Shown here piece by piece: positions 8,821 to 18,001 of a stretch of 22,830 nucleotides of DNA. This stretch comes from Acanthaster planci. Lineage: Eukaryota; Echinodermata; Asteroidea; Valvatida; Acanthasteridae. The stretch lies in assembly GCF_001949145.1 (NCBI RefSeq), contig NW_019091575.1, forward strand, positions 14,508-37,337, given 5' to 3'. A model generated the notes under the pieces. The model was not told where the DNA came from, ran no database searches, and saw only the letters and a program-made list of their open reading frames with translations. Positions within the stretch are counted from its first letter, which is position 1; each line of letters starts with the position of its first letter. The position numbers and the translations under genes were made by a program.

Positions 8821-10344
8821 GTACATACATAGATTTTAAATATTTCAAATTCCATTTTTTAAACATTCTTTTCCACAATATTCCCGATTATTCTTTTTGT
8901 CTCACCTGTACAATATCTTTTACTTTATCGTTGTAGTCCATGTACTTGTAGTTTGGCTTTGGTGTGTTTTCATTCACCATTTATCTTGTTGTGACAAGTA
9001 ATAACTGTTGATCTTCATCAAAGTTATACAAAGCATAAACCTTATAGTACATGTAGATGTGTCCCCCAAAACTTAATTCAACTTGCAATTAATTGGAGCA
9101 GTAACACTCCTGCTTAAAGGGGATGATCTTTGCTGTGAAGATTTCTTTTAAAACATGCATCAGCACATAAAACAAATATATATATAGCAAGAAAACACAT
9201 CTGAATAATTTCAAAATGTGCAGAAATATGTTAAAAATAATAGTTTTTCATGACCCTATTTCACTCCCTTCTGGAAGCAAAAGCTACAACAGCTGTCAGG
9301 TATTGAAAGTTGTCCAAAGAAATTCCCAAGAATCGTGACGCCATAGGACAGAGTCTTTTATCCGTAGACTGTTTACTGTTATGTAACGGCGCGTAGACAT
9401 GTACATGTACATTATGTAGAAACGCCAATAATTCCAGCGTTAATGCTTTTTCTGATCACAGCGATCAGTTGTCATGTCCATTTGACAAAGAAAACGACAT
9501 TGAAGGAGCTGATGAGGCACAAGAAATATGGCCTAGTCAGTTCGAACCAATACACTCAGAACGAGATTTTGCAACTCGAGGCTGTTGGCCACGGGCATGG
9601 CGGCGACCAGGAGGATCGACAACAATACTGCTCTGAATCTACAAAACTGCTCCCAGGGAATTGTTTTAATTGCCACAACAGCCACCTACAACACAGATTA
9701 TCGGCATTCTTTCAAAATTCACAATTCAGTATAGAAATTATTACACGTACACGATGTGATGCAAAACAAAATGAACGAAACGCGTCAAATTCTATGTCCA
9801 ATAGCTCTGCCCCGTGTTCAGAGTAGGGCATCTGAAACAAGACCAAATGTTGCGAACTTGACACGCATGAGCTATGTACCTGAGTACTTGCCAGAGCAGA
9901 GAATATACAGTAGTATTCTGGCGCTGACCGATCAACTTTCTTGCTGGAGCTATGGATTTTTGTCTGGAAAGTCAAGTCCGCCAAATGACATCACACTTTT
10001 GCCTAAATTTATCTGCTGCCCTCATCGACCGATTTGGATAAGTTTTTGCGAAGGGCCCACCCAGCACCCAGAAAAACGCCTATAAATATAGAACCATCAA
10101 TGCCATCAATGTGTAATTTATAAATCATGAAATAAAATGCATGAAGTCGATTTAAAACAAAAATCGTGATAAAGTTTACATGACGAAACTCTCATTCAGG
10201 TAATAGGTAAAGAAAACATACACAAATGTTCCTTGTAAGCATAAGTAGTGGTGAATTATGAGGCTGCAGTTGATAACTATCATGGTAAACATGAAACAGG
10301 CAAATGCAATAATGGATTTTATCACTTTTTGGCCCCTGTTTCAG
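8821..10344. other. Intron or intergenic region between CxC and HECT parts
   Basis: One frame is open from 9397 to 9633 on the plus strand. It reads SVNAFSDHSDQLSCPFDKEN and continues acidic (DIEGADEAQEIWPSQFEP) to a TGA at 9634. It looks compositionally coding but has no start codon, and its possible acceptor at 9437 is out of phase with exon 8. No KDZ core or HECT N-lobe could be recognised. Confidence 0.4.
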
Positions 10345-10498
10345 CTGTTGGCATGCACAACACAGGAGAGTTTACTGCTCTTGTTGATGAATTGAGTGAG
10401 TGGCTCATCGGACAAGGCGTCACCAATCTCTGGCGACTACAGTTTGAAGAAAAGGAGGCTGTGGTGAAGGATCTCTTCGTGCACCACATTTATCATCG
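10345..10498 (+). CDS. HECT exon a
   Basis: Acceptor GGCCCCTGTTTCAG at 10344 (phase 1), with an alternative AG at 10365 also phase 1. It reads FTALVDELSEWLIGQGVTNL and WRLQFEEKEAVVKDLFVHHI, and ends with donor CATCG|GTACGA at phase 2. The open frame extends upstream to 10248 but has no family resemblance there. Confidence 0.6.
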
Positions 10499-11742
10499 GT
10501 ACGAAGTATTATATAGACAATATGGAAATCAGTCATGCATTCTTCCTTCATATATCCACCTCAATGTTAAAGAGGTGTATTATGTGGCATCTTCATATTT
10601 TTCAGGCTTTTTAAACCTTTCACTTTTGAAAAAGACAATTAGGTTTCAATGTGGGATTGGTTTCATAATTAGATTTTAAAAACCAGACTTACTTTAACAT
10701 TAAGGGCATGTGATGAATTAGGGACATGCCAAATGCCAGAAGAGCTTTCAATAATATGTCACGAATGGGAAAAAATAAGTATATTTATGGCATATATTAA
10801 GCTTTAATTCAGTGTTTTAATTTGAAATGCCTCCATATTCTCCCAGAGGACCAATTATACCCTGTGTTAAATTTGTAGTCATGCAACTGTTTGCAGTCAA
10901 TCTCAACTTTTGGAGTGGCCAAAATTGGAGTTTTCATCTTTACGGCACATTCCCTACTGCTGACCTGCAGAAAGTAATACTTTGCTAAATACATATGTTC
11001 ATGGCTGACATCAATGCACATGTTCAGCAGAGAATATGTACAATGCTTCATTATAGCGTGCAGAGCTGTATTCAGCAGTTCACAGATGGCCTAGGACCTT
11101 TGTATGGGGAAATGAGGCGTCACCCCAAGGCACTTGGCAGCTTGTTTGTAGTGGACAACAAGCCACTTTCATTGCCCTCTTTCAGGAAGCTGTATGACAT
11201 CGAGTACTCAGCTCAAGGCTCCAACAACCGAAACAGAGAGGACACTATATATTGCTGGGAACTCTTCCTACAACGTGCAGGTAGGCTCTACAGAGTAGTA
11301 TATGCATTAATAAATCTGCAATTGATACTGTCGGCCAAAGAAAAACTATGGATGTACTGTCACCCATTAAGCCAGGAAGTTCATAGTCAGACTTGTTATA
11401 GGTACATGTATGTGTGCCAAAAAGGCATCTTGGATGGCAGGGCTCCCCTTCCATGTTGTGTCATGTCATTGACTTTTCTTTTCCTTTTCAGAAGAGAAAG
11501 ATGAAGTTACCCTCGAAAAAATTCTAGAGTTCTGGACTGGAGCAGGGAAACCCCCACCTGCGGGTTTCAATCACAAACTACACATCCAGTTCTTTTCACA
11601 GGAGACAGGTGTTCGACGGCTGCCCTCAAGCAGTACCTGGGCAATGGTACTATGGTTGCCCCGGGGAGTTGAGGACCCACAACAGTTTCAAGCCATGATG
11701 ACCAATGCAATCCTTGAAACCCAAGGGTTTGGGAAAATGTAG
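10345..11742 (+). CDS. HECT-domain C-terminal part, G2E3-like, catalytic Cys replaced by Trp
   Basis: Three exons (10345-10498, 11066-11280, 11492-11742) join in phase and end at TAG 11740-11742. The order of motifs is VDELSEWLIGQGVTNLWRL, IQQFTDGLGPLYGEM, an LPSFRKLYDIEYSAQGSNN block, ILEFWTGAGKPPPAGF, then STWAMVLWLPRGVEDP and the terminal GFGKM. This is the C-terminal half of a HECT ubiquitin ligase of the G2E3-like class common in invertebrate and fish genomes. Where HECT enzymes have the thioester Cys (xSTCx), this copy has TGG (Trp) at 11638-11640, so it should not form a ubiquitin thioester. Only about 205 residues are visible against about 350 for a full HECT domain. The N-lobe is missing, diverged or in exons I could not find. 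It may be the C-terminus of the CxC gene upstream. Confidence 0.7.
11066..11280 (+). CDS. HECT exon b
   Basis: Using the AG at 11064-11065, one base completes CG|C (Arg) and the frame reads CIQQFTDGLGPLYGEMRRHP, SLFVVDNKPLSLPSFRKLYD, IEYSAQGSNNRNRED and WELFLQRA. The GSN-x-R-x-x-E and W-x-x-FL pattern is typical of G2E3-like HECT domains. Donor GTGCAG|GTAGGC gives phase 1. Confidence 0.7.
11492..11742 (+). CDS. HECT exon c (terminal exon)
   Basis: The acceptor is strong (TTTTCTTTTCCTTTTCAG). It reads VTLEKILEFWTGAGKPPPAG, FNHKLHIQFF, then LPSSSTWAMVLWLPRGVEDP and ILETQGFGKM, then TAG. It is the HECT C-lobe, with Trp at the thioester position (11638-11640). Confidence 0.75.
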
Positions 11743-12871
11743 ATCTACCCTTGACATTCAAGGATTTCGTCAAAAGGTGTCCTTTTGTCTTTTTGTAATC
11801 ACAACAAAATAGGGCATTCGGTATAAAGTACTTTAGTTTCGTTTTTGTGCTTTCACTGTTCACTTTGCTTAATTTATAGGTACAAGTTATCCAAGTTTTC
11901 CAGAGAAGTATTCTTTCCATGTTTATATTAACAGGTCTTTGAAATTTTAAGAGCTTGTAATTAGGGCCATCAGACCAAACAAGACTTTCAAATCGTTGAA
12001 CTGATAAGTCATGTAAAGTGATTAGAATTTAGCCTCGCTAAGTTTATTTTTATGGATCCAAACCTGTATTTAAGAAGTCAATCAATCATGTAACAGTTAA
12101 TTGATACACATTTTGTCCAATTTGGAAATAGAAGAAAAATCAGATGAGTCTCCTCGTCAGTAGATCTGGTATGTAGCAACTGCAGTCCTCGCTATCTCAT
12201 TAAGCAAAACTTCTTTGTAACAGTTCTGTGAAACACAAAGTTTATTCCACTCTGCAGTTTTGAAGAGTGTGTAGGAAACTATTAATACTGGGAACAGCTG
12301 CAGTACTCATGTTTCATATTTGGGGTCAGTGGAGGAGTGACGGATATTTTTTTTGAAATTTAAAATTTTCAGGCTAAAAACATACATTTACAGATTATGG
12401 AAATCTTTTATGGAATTGGATTTGAAAACATAGCTAAAAAGTAAGCTGAACTAAGCACAGGACTTTTTTATTTCATTTTTTATCACATTTGAATAGTAAA
12501 TGCTGTGAGATGGTGAAGTTGGCAATTCACATTAACAATGTGTTTTGGCTCATAAACCACAAACCCTTTTGACTAGGCCACCAGTGAACATTCTTGAGCT
12601 GATCAACAGTCACCAGTATCTTAACAAACATTCTGAAATTGCTACTGGGGTTGGGAGGACTGGGGTTGGGAGGACTGGAGGCATATTGTAATGTAGAGAT
12701 AAAGTGCTTAATATGAGGGGGTCAGTTTTGACATTGCTGTTCATTTAGCTGGACTTTTATCTTTATTGAGGTTGCAGTTCCTTTATTTTTGAAGCAGTTA
12801 AATACTACACTTGTCTATTCATGTGTTTTTCACATTTTTATACCTTTCCAAAATTTTGTGTTCATGTGTTT

Positions 12872-12877
12872 AATAAA
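12872..12877 (+). terminator. Candidate polyadenylation signal AATAAA
   Basis: It lies 1.1 kb after the HECT stop codon. It is only a hexamer match; the true cleavage site is unknown. Confidence 0.25.
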
Positions 12878-13184
12878 GGTTTTGGGCATATTTCTCCCTT
12901 CATGGTTGTGTTTTCACAGTCTATTTTTATTCATCACATGTACTTTACACTCCATGATCTTCACAAAAATGTATGTGAAATAAACAGAGCAGGTACATGT
13001 AGATGTCATAGTACAGTCCAGACAGTTAACATCAACCTACTGAATTAAAAAAAAATGAACAAAGCTACAAACTGACCCTTGAATCTGCATTTCACATCAA
13101 ACGAGACTTGAAAAGAATATGCTGAAAAGCCTGATCTTAGTGAATGATGAAATGATATGACTGTAATCGCTCTTATTAAAATGA

Positions 13185-13190
13185 TTTATT
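13185..13190 (-). terminator. Candidate polyadenylation signal AATAAA (minus strand)
   Basis: It lies about 390 bases beyond the integrase stop codon. It is only a hexamer match. Confidence 0.25.
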
Positions 13191-13578
13191 GCACTTCTCT
13201 ATTTTTTGAAAAAATCTGAAACAACTTTTTAATGCAATACTAAAGACTAACACTGTCTTGGTTAAGAAGGGCAACACCATCGATATAGTAATCATTCATA
13301 TTTAAGCTATTCCAAATGGTCTTTGAGGAGCAAAGCATGTGTTCATTTAAGAGCATATAAAATTTTCCATGGCTGTCCACTAGTGGGTGCAATTAGTCAA
13401 AAATTTCATGTATTAGTAATCAGTATCTTGTCATCAGAGTATCCTTTACCATTCTATAGAACATAAATGGACAAGACACCTGTTGGAAGTGTAAGGTATA
13501 TCATGTGATTAATTTTCATTTCTTTGATTTTCTTTTCATTTACTTGAAATTGACTGCTTAAAGACAGATTCACACATT

Positions 13579-13787
13579 TTATGGCTGCAGTGCATTCAAT
13601 AGCAATCTGAACAATTCTGCACCTTCCTCAAATGAAGAAGGAATCCTCTTGTTGTGGACGAGAAGAATATCCTGGCATGATCCTTCAAACTCAACAGAGC
13701 ATCCACTTGATCTTGGCGCAGTGGTGAACTCCTCCTTTGTAGTAGTGATTTCACACATTGGAACTGGAATCCGGAAATCACGAGCTC
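13579..13787 (-). CDS. Integrase gene exon 8 (terminal exon)
   Basis: The acceptor (TTTTGTTTTGATAG on the minus strand) is phase 1 and completes FG-ARDFRIPVPMCEITTTKE. It continues SSGCSVEFEGSCQDILLVHN, IPSSFEEGAELFRLLLNALQ and P, then the stop at 13581-13579. It forms the tail beyond the integrase core. Confidence 0.7.
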
Positions 13788-14040
13788 CTATCAAAACAAA
13801 AGCACATGAAATTCAATTACTAAAATTTACACATATATCCTTTAGCGAGTCCCTCTGCAGAGGACACAACAGTGATTAATGCAATCAAATTATGAAATTC
13901 ACTTCTTCAGTATTTTGGGACACAACTGATGGGATGTTAGCATGTATGAAAGCAACCACATGGTAATTATGAAATTAATCACATAAAAAACTTTGAGCAA
14001 CAAGTTCAGATTTTTGTCAGGAATGTTTTTTGAAATACTG

Positions 14041-14105
14041 TTGCAAAGTGCCTGCTGGTGAATAAGACCTAAACTGCAACATAAAAAAGGGCTTAACATT
14101 TTGAA
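14041..14105. repeat. Diverged intronic repeat, copy 1
   Basis: TTGCAAAGTGCCTGCTGGTG, then AATAAGACC and later ACATTTTGA, match 14500-14570 (TTGCAAACTGCTTGCTGGTG, AATGAGACC, ACATTTTGA). The two copies flank integrase exon 7 in direct orientation. Confidence 0.6.
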
Positions 14106-14253
14106 AGATCAAGCCCTGTCCCTTTTTTTTTATTCTGGAGTGTTTTTGATAGGAAAAAATTGGTTTACACAAGCTGGCATCTGATGCAACTTGGCAATAG
14201 TGAAATAATTTTTCAACAATAAATGCAGTGAAAATGAGATGTGATATACATAC

Positions 14254-14435
14254 CAAAAATCTCTGGCACAAAATACATCAAATCCGCCTGCCCTTGTAGA
14301 GCATCTGTGTTAGTAATGGTCCGTGGTCTATGCTGGTTCCATTCCATACGAACTTCATCAAGTTCAGCTTGTATCAATGGCATAAAGCAGAATCTCAAGC
14401 ATTCCCTGTCAGGGTTTTGGAAATGATACACAATC
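14254..14435 (-). CDS. Integrase gene exon 7
   Basis: It reads IVYHFQNPDRECLRFCFMPL, IQAELDEVRMEWNQHRPR and GQADLMYFVPEIF. The ECLRFCFMPLIQ-x4-L-x-x-V-x-x-WN-x-H pattern is the conserved helical region after the DDE core in this family. Acceptor CACTCTAG (phase 2) and donor TTTTTG|GTATGT (phase 1) fit both neighbours. Confidence 0.8.
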
Positions 14436-15452
14436 CTAGAGTGATTTATTTCGAATTTGCTATATGCTATCATATCTATACAAGCTGAAAAACAAGCTCT
14501 TGCAAACTGCTTGCTGGTGAATGAGACCAAAATTTCATAATGAAAAAATTAGAAGGCCTGACATTTTGATCCTAGCAGAATCGTTATCGAAGGCAAAGTG
14601 ACTGGGGACAGCAGTGTATATACAGTGTACATACCTACAGCAGGTGGGGGTTAACCATCCCTATAAAAAGCTGGGAAAGACAGAGTGGAGATAGAGGACA
14701 AAGGAAAGAGGGAATTGAGGGGAATTGAGGGACAAAGGGTGTGAATGGCAAATGAGTCAACATGGGTCAGGAAGCCAGCCTGACACAGGTGACTTACATC
14801 AGTGTGTAATGCAACAGCGGTGGACACTGGATGCCCAGTAACAAACCCAATTGGGTAGTCTGACCGAAAATAAACAGCAAAAATCCTAGTACAAAATACA
14901 TGTACATGCACTCGGATCCAAATCAAAGGCAAAACAACAGGTCTCCCTTTGCTTTGTTTACTTCATTTTTTCAATTTTGTTGTGCCTAATGTTTTTGTCC
15001 TGTTCCAATTCCAGGGAGTACCTGCTTGCTTCAGCGAGATGCGGGGTTCCAACTGCTGCATTTCCAGTCTCACTAATAAGTTTTGCAGAATTAATTTAAG
15101 AGAAAAAATTTTCTTTCTCCTTCTCTCCCTCTTTCTTCGATTTTGTTTTACCTTTTGTTTAATTGTTATCTTGTTTGTTTGTTGCCCCCCTCCCTGCCAG
15201 ATTCTAACCTGTTGGGATCAAAATGTCAGGCCATCTAATTTTTTGATTATCTATACAAGCTGTTAGAGTGAGTTTTTTGTTTATTAGTGGTGCAAAAATA
15301 CCAAGTCAGCCTTTTCGTCAACAAATGTAAGGCAATATCCAAACAAATTTACTGCTAAACATAAAACCCTGTGGTTTAATACTACATGTATACAGCATAA
15401 TTACACTGATAAAAAAGGTCATACTGTAAAAAAATGTACCAAAAATACTCAC
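14436..15452. other. Intron of the integrase gene
   Basis: No exon is supported. It holds the second copy of a diverged intronic repeat (14500-14570) and a pyrimidine-rich stretch at 15108-15160. Confidence 0.5.
14500..14570. repeat. Diverged intronic repeat, copy 2
   Basis: This pairs with 14041-14105 in direct orientation; I judge the core at roughly three-quarters identical by eye. Confidence 0.6.
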
Positions 15453-15565
15453 ACATGGAATGGTGAGGAGCAGTCCAAGACACCATCATGAACCAATCCT
15501 CCCAAACGGTCCATCCAGAAGTTGGTCATCATATCAAACAATGTTCTCCAGAAACGCTCCATTCT
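15453..15565 (-). CDS. Integrase gene exon 6: catalytic Glu
   Basis: It reads RMERFWRTLFDMMTNFWMDR and LGGLVHDGVLDCSSPFHV. RMERFWRTLF matches the family's RIERLWRDVF block containing the third acidic residue (Glu codon 15559-15557). Acceptor TTTCCATGAAG (phase 0) and a consensus donor CCATGT|GTGAGT (phase 2). Confidence 0.8.
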
Positions 15566-15808
15566 CTTCATGGAAATAGCGGATAGAAATGTTTGAAAAG
15601 TTAATCACAGATCTAGTCATATCTACAAGGCAAGCCATTTACTTTAAAACTACAGCAAAATACATTCTACAGAGACTTGGGGTTGTGAAATTGCATCAAT
15701 ATTTGGACTCCTACTCAATGGAGAAAATGGCTACAACTATCACTCCCCATCAAAAACTCCAAGCTCAATGATCTATCAGTTAAGAATAATTAAATAAGTG
15801 AAACGTAC

Positions 15809-15948
15809 TTGATTGTGAGGAGACACAGAGTGTATCACACATGGACTTTGCTGCTGGTGGTTTCCATACACTTCATGAAAAGCAGTTTGGATATCCTCAA
15901 TCAGCGTATTCTCTGTGCCCCAATCCATTTGCACACAGCGGGGAACAC
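15809..15948 (-). CDS. Integrase gene exon 5: second catalytic Asp
   Basis: It reads GVPRCVQMDWGTENTLIEDI, QTAFHEVYGNHQQQSPCV and IHSVSPHNQ. MDWGTEN is the second Asp motif (D codon 15925-15923). Acceptor CATTTTCCCCAG (phase 1), donor AATCAA|GTACGT (phase 0). Confidence 0.85.
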
Positions 15949-16067
15949 CTGGGGAAAATGTGACCAGCAAACCTGGTTCTTTATTCTTATTAAGTTTTTA
16001 AAATAAGTTTTTATTCTCACCAGAGGTGGGAGTAATATTCTAAATATGACAAAGGAAAAATCTGTAC

Positions 16068-16138
16068 CTTGAATTTCCTTCACAAAATCAGTGAAGTATG
16101 ATGCTGTCACTGCAGGGTCTCTATTGGTGTTCGCTACT
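16068..16138 (-). CDS. Integrase gene exon 4, downstream fragment
   Basis: It reads ANTNRDPAVTASYFTDFVKE and IQ, with donor TTCAAG|GTACAG (phase 1). It lacks its own acceptor because the transposon abuts it at 16139. The matching upstream part of the same exon is 21065-21091. Confidence 0.8.
16135..16138. repeat. Target-site duplication TACT, left copy
   Basis: TACT immediately precedes the left terminal inverted repeat and is repeated immediately after the right one at 21061-21064. Confidence 0.75.
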
Positions 16139-16167
16139 GGGTCATTCCACCAGGTTGGGGTACACAG
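16139..16167 (+). repeat. Left terminal inverted repeat
   Basis: GGGTCATTCCACCAGGTTGG, then GG and, after a 2-nt indel, ACACAG. Against the right end it has one mismatch (position 2) in the first 21 bases. Confidence 0.9.
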
Positions 16168-16845
16168 GGATTGGGTTTATTTTTTGTTTCATTCTTTTGA
16201 AAATTGTCTTCTGTTATGAAAATCCACTTGTTTCTTATTGGTAAAAATAGAGGTAGAGATTTTCCAAGCTGTAAAAAAAATCCAGTGAATGATTAGTATA
16301 CATAATCTATACTATCATACTTCAAATCCCAAACAGAATTTGATGGAAAGTGTGACATTTAATAATACAGGTTTCCAATCATTCTTATTTCCAGAAATAT
16401 AATGGGAAGTTATCAAACAAAGCTACCTTTGTAAAGTTAAACACTCAAAAAATATTAGTGAAACCCTTCAATAACTGGTGGGTCACCGGAGATGAAACAT
16501 GACTTTGTGAAATTTTTGCATAATTTTGATAAAAAGATGACTACCAACGTGGTTTTTTTTGTGTTCGATCGCGGTTCGATGTAACAACACGGAGCTGGAC
16601 CCGTTGTCATAGTTACATCATCGTGATTTGTAAACACGTTTGTAATTGGGCTTTCCAGAAACTGACCCAGTATTGTGATGAAGATTTCAAAATCAGGCGT
16701 TTACACATAGGTCCTAGGCCGAGGTGTACTTTATGGTGAAACTATTTGACTTCATACTGGCTACATGTAGGCCCTAGGCCTACAAGTACATGTACATGTA
16801 CACACGTACCGGTACATATGCATAGGCCTACAACATGCAGACATA

Positions 16846-17620
16846 TCATGGACACATGTTCCATGCGAAACATTTTGCAAGTGAAACATTCTGTGATTGC
16901 AATAAAAAAATAGAAAGGGGGGGGGTTGAACTGAAATAGGCCCTATATCATGGAACTATTTTTTTAAAACTGATTTTGTACCACCTACATGTACATGTAG
17001 TTGTATACGTAACATGGACACATGTTCATGTTCAAGATAATTGGGAGGAAATTTTTTTCAACCTTTCGAAAATAAAAAGTCTTCATTTATCTCGTTCTCA
17101 TTTATCATTTATCTTGCTTCATTATCTCGTCCGCACAAGATAATCGGTGAAGATTACTTTTGTTTTTCGAAAGGTTGAAAAAAACTTCCTCAATTATCTT
17201 GTGCGCACGGGAGATAAATGTACATTTTTATTTTGGAAGATGTTGGGCCCAGAAAAAATAATTTTCTCTAGTCCCTTTACGGGCTCTGTATCAAAATAAC
17301 AAGTGAACACTGAATATTTTTATACACAAAGATACAAGCCTACAGAACTTTTTTTTTAAATGTCTGATTTCGAACCACCTAAGAGTCTAAGATGTAACAA
17401 GGACACTGTGTCCATGTTTTGTCAACATGTTTTTCAAGTTAAAATTATACAGTTATGATGGAAACTTCAAAATAAAAAATGAACATTAGATATTTATTTT
17501 ATACAGAAAGAGTTTCATTTCTTCAGTGATTTACAGAACTTTTTTAACTGTTTGATTTTGTTCAAATCGAGTTGCAGACATAACATGGACATGATGTCAT
17601 GTCTTGTCTACACACTTTGA
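16846..17620 (+). repeat. Left subterminal repeats, spaced in steps of about 190 bp
   Basis: Variants of GTAACATGGACACxxTGTCC occur at 16846-16866 (ATGGACACATGTTCCAT), 17008-17030 (CGTAACATGGACACATGTTC), 17394-17417 (GTAACAAGGACACTGTGTCC) and 17580-17600 (ATAACATGGACATGATGTCA). Each of the last three follows an A-rich/T-rich block (GAACTTTTTTT...CTGATTTTG) by about 50 bases. The blocks at about 16967, 17345 and 17534 are spaced about 378 and 190 bp, so the units are roughly 190 bp with one interval doubled. Confidence 0.7.
17033..17201. repeat. Foldback (long inverted repeat) inside the transposon
   Basis: The left arm at 17033-17073 (CAAGATAATTG ... TTTTCAACCTTTCGAAAA) is the near-complement of the right arm at 17163-17201 (TTTTTCGAAAGGTTGAAAAA ... 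CAATTATCTTG). Weaker complementarity continues inwards (AAAGTCTTCATTTATCT against AGATAATCGGTGAAGATTAC). It could be a nested MITE or a hairpin of the element itself. No target duplication was found. Confidence 0.8.
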
Positions 17621-18001
17621 TTAACACCCAACTTCAGTTATTTCAATTTATTGACTTCAATTTTCTTTCGACATGTAATTCAAATACAGGGCCAAGTTGT
17701 TTTCATTGAAGCAAGAATTTTGTATCATGGGATTTTAGGGTTTTAATTTGATTTTGTCTTTCAGTTAAATCTCTTTCAAGAATAATAAATGACCTACCGG
17801 TACTTAACCTGTGTTCAACCCCCACAATTTTTTTAACATGAGCTTTTTTAATGTCTTTTAACAAGGACTTGAACTTGACGCGTATGACTTGCGGTTCAGA
17901 CTCTACATCTGTAATTCAGACTCAAAGTTTGCAACTCAAACACAAATCTTGTTTGCACATTTTAAACATTTATTTTGCCATTTTTTTTCACTTCTTCCTA
18001 G

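Larger units (their letters stand above)
11743..13578. other. Convergent 3' region between the two genes
   Basis: No exon is supported. AATAAA signals for the plus-strand gene occur at 12872-12877 and 12979-12984, both far downstream. TTTATT at 13185-13190 is an AATAAA on the minus strand, about 390 bases past the integrase stop. A 15-base unit (ACTGGGGTTGGGAGG) is repeated in tandem at 12643-12677. Confidence 0.4.
16168..18001. other. 5' non-coding part of the transposon
   Basis: No exon was recognised before the acceptor at 18001. The stretch holds the left subterminal repeats (16846-17612) and the foldback (17033-17201). Confidence 0.6.

Noticed and set aside
9756-10085. 109-codon plus-strand frame
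   Set aside because: It has no splice signals, no recognisable motif and no coding-like composition.
10248-10344. Upstream extension of HECT exon a (YEAAVDNYHGKHETGKCNNG)
   Set aside because: It does not resemble a HECT N-lobe. A good acceptor at 10344 makes it more likely to be intron, though it remains open.
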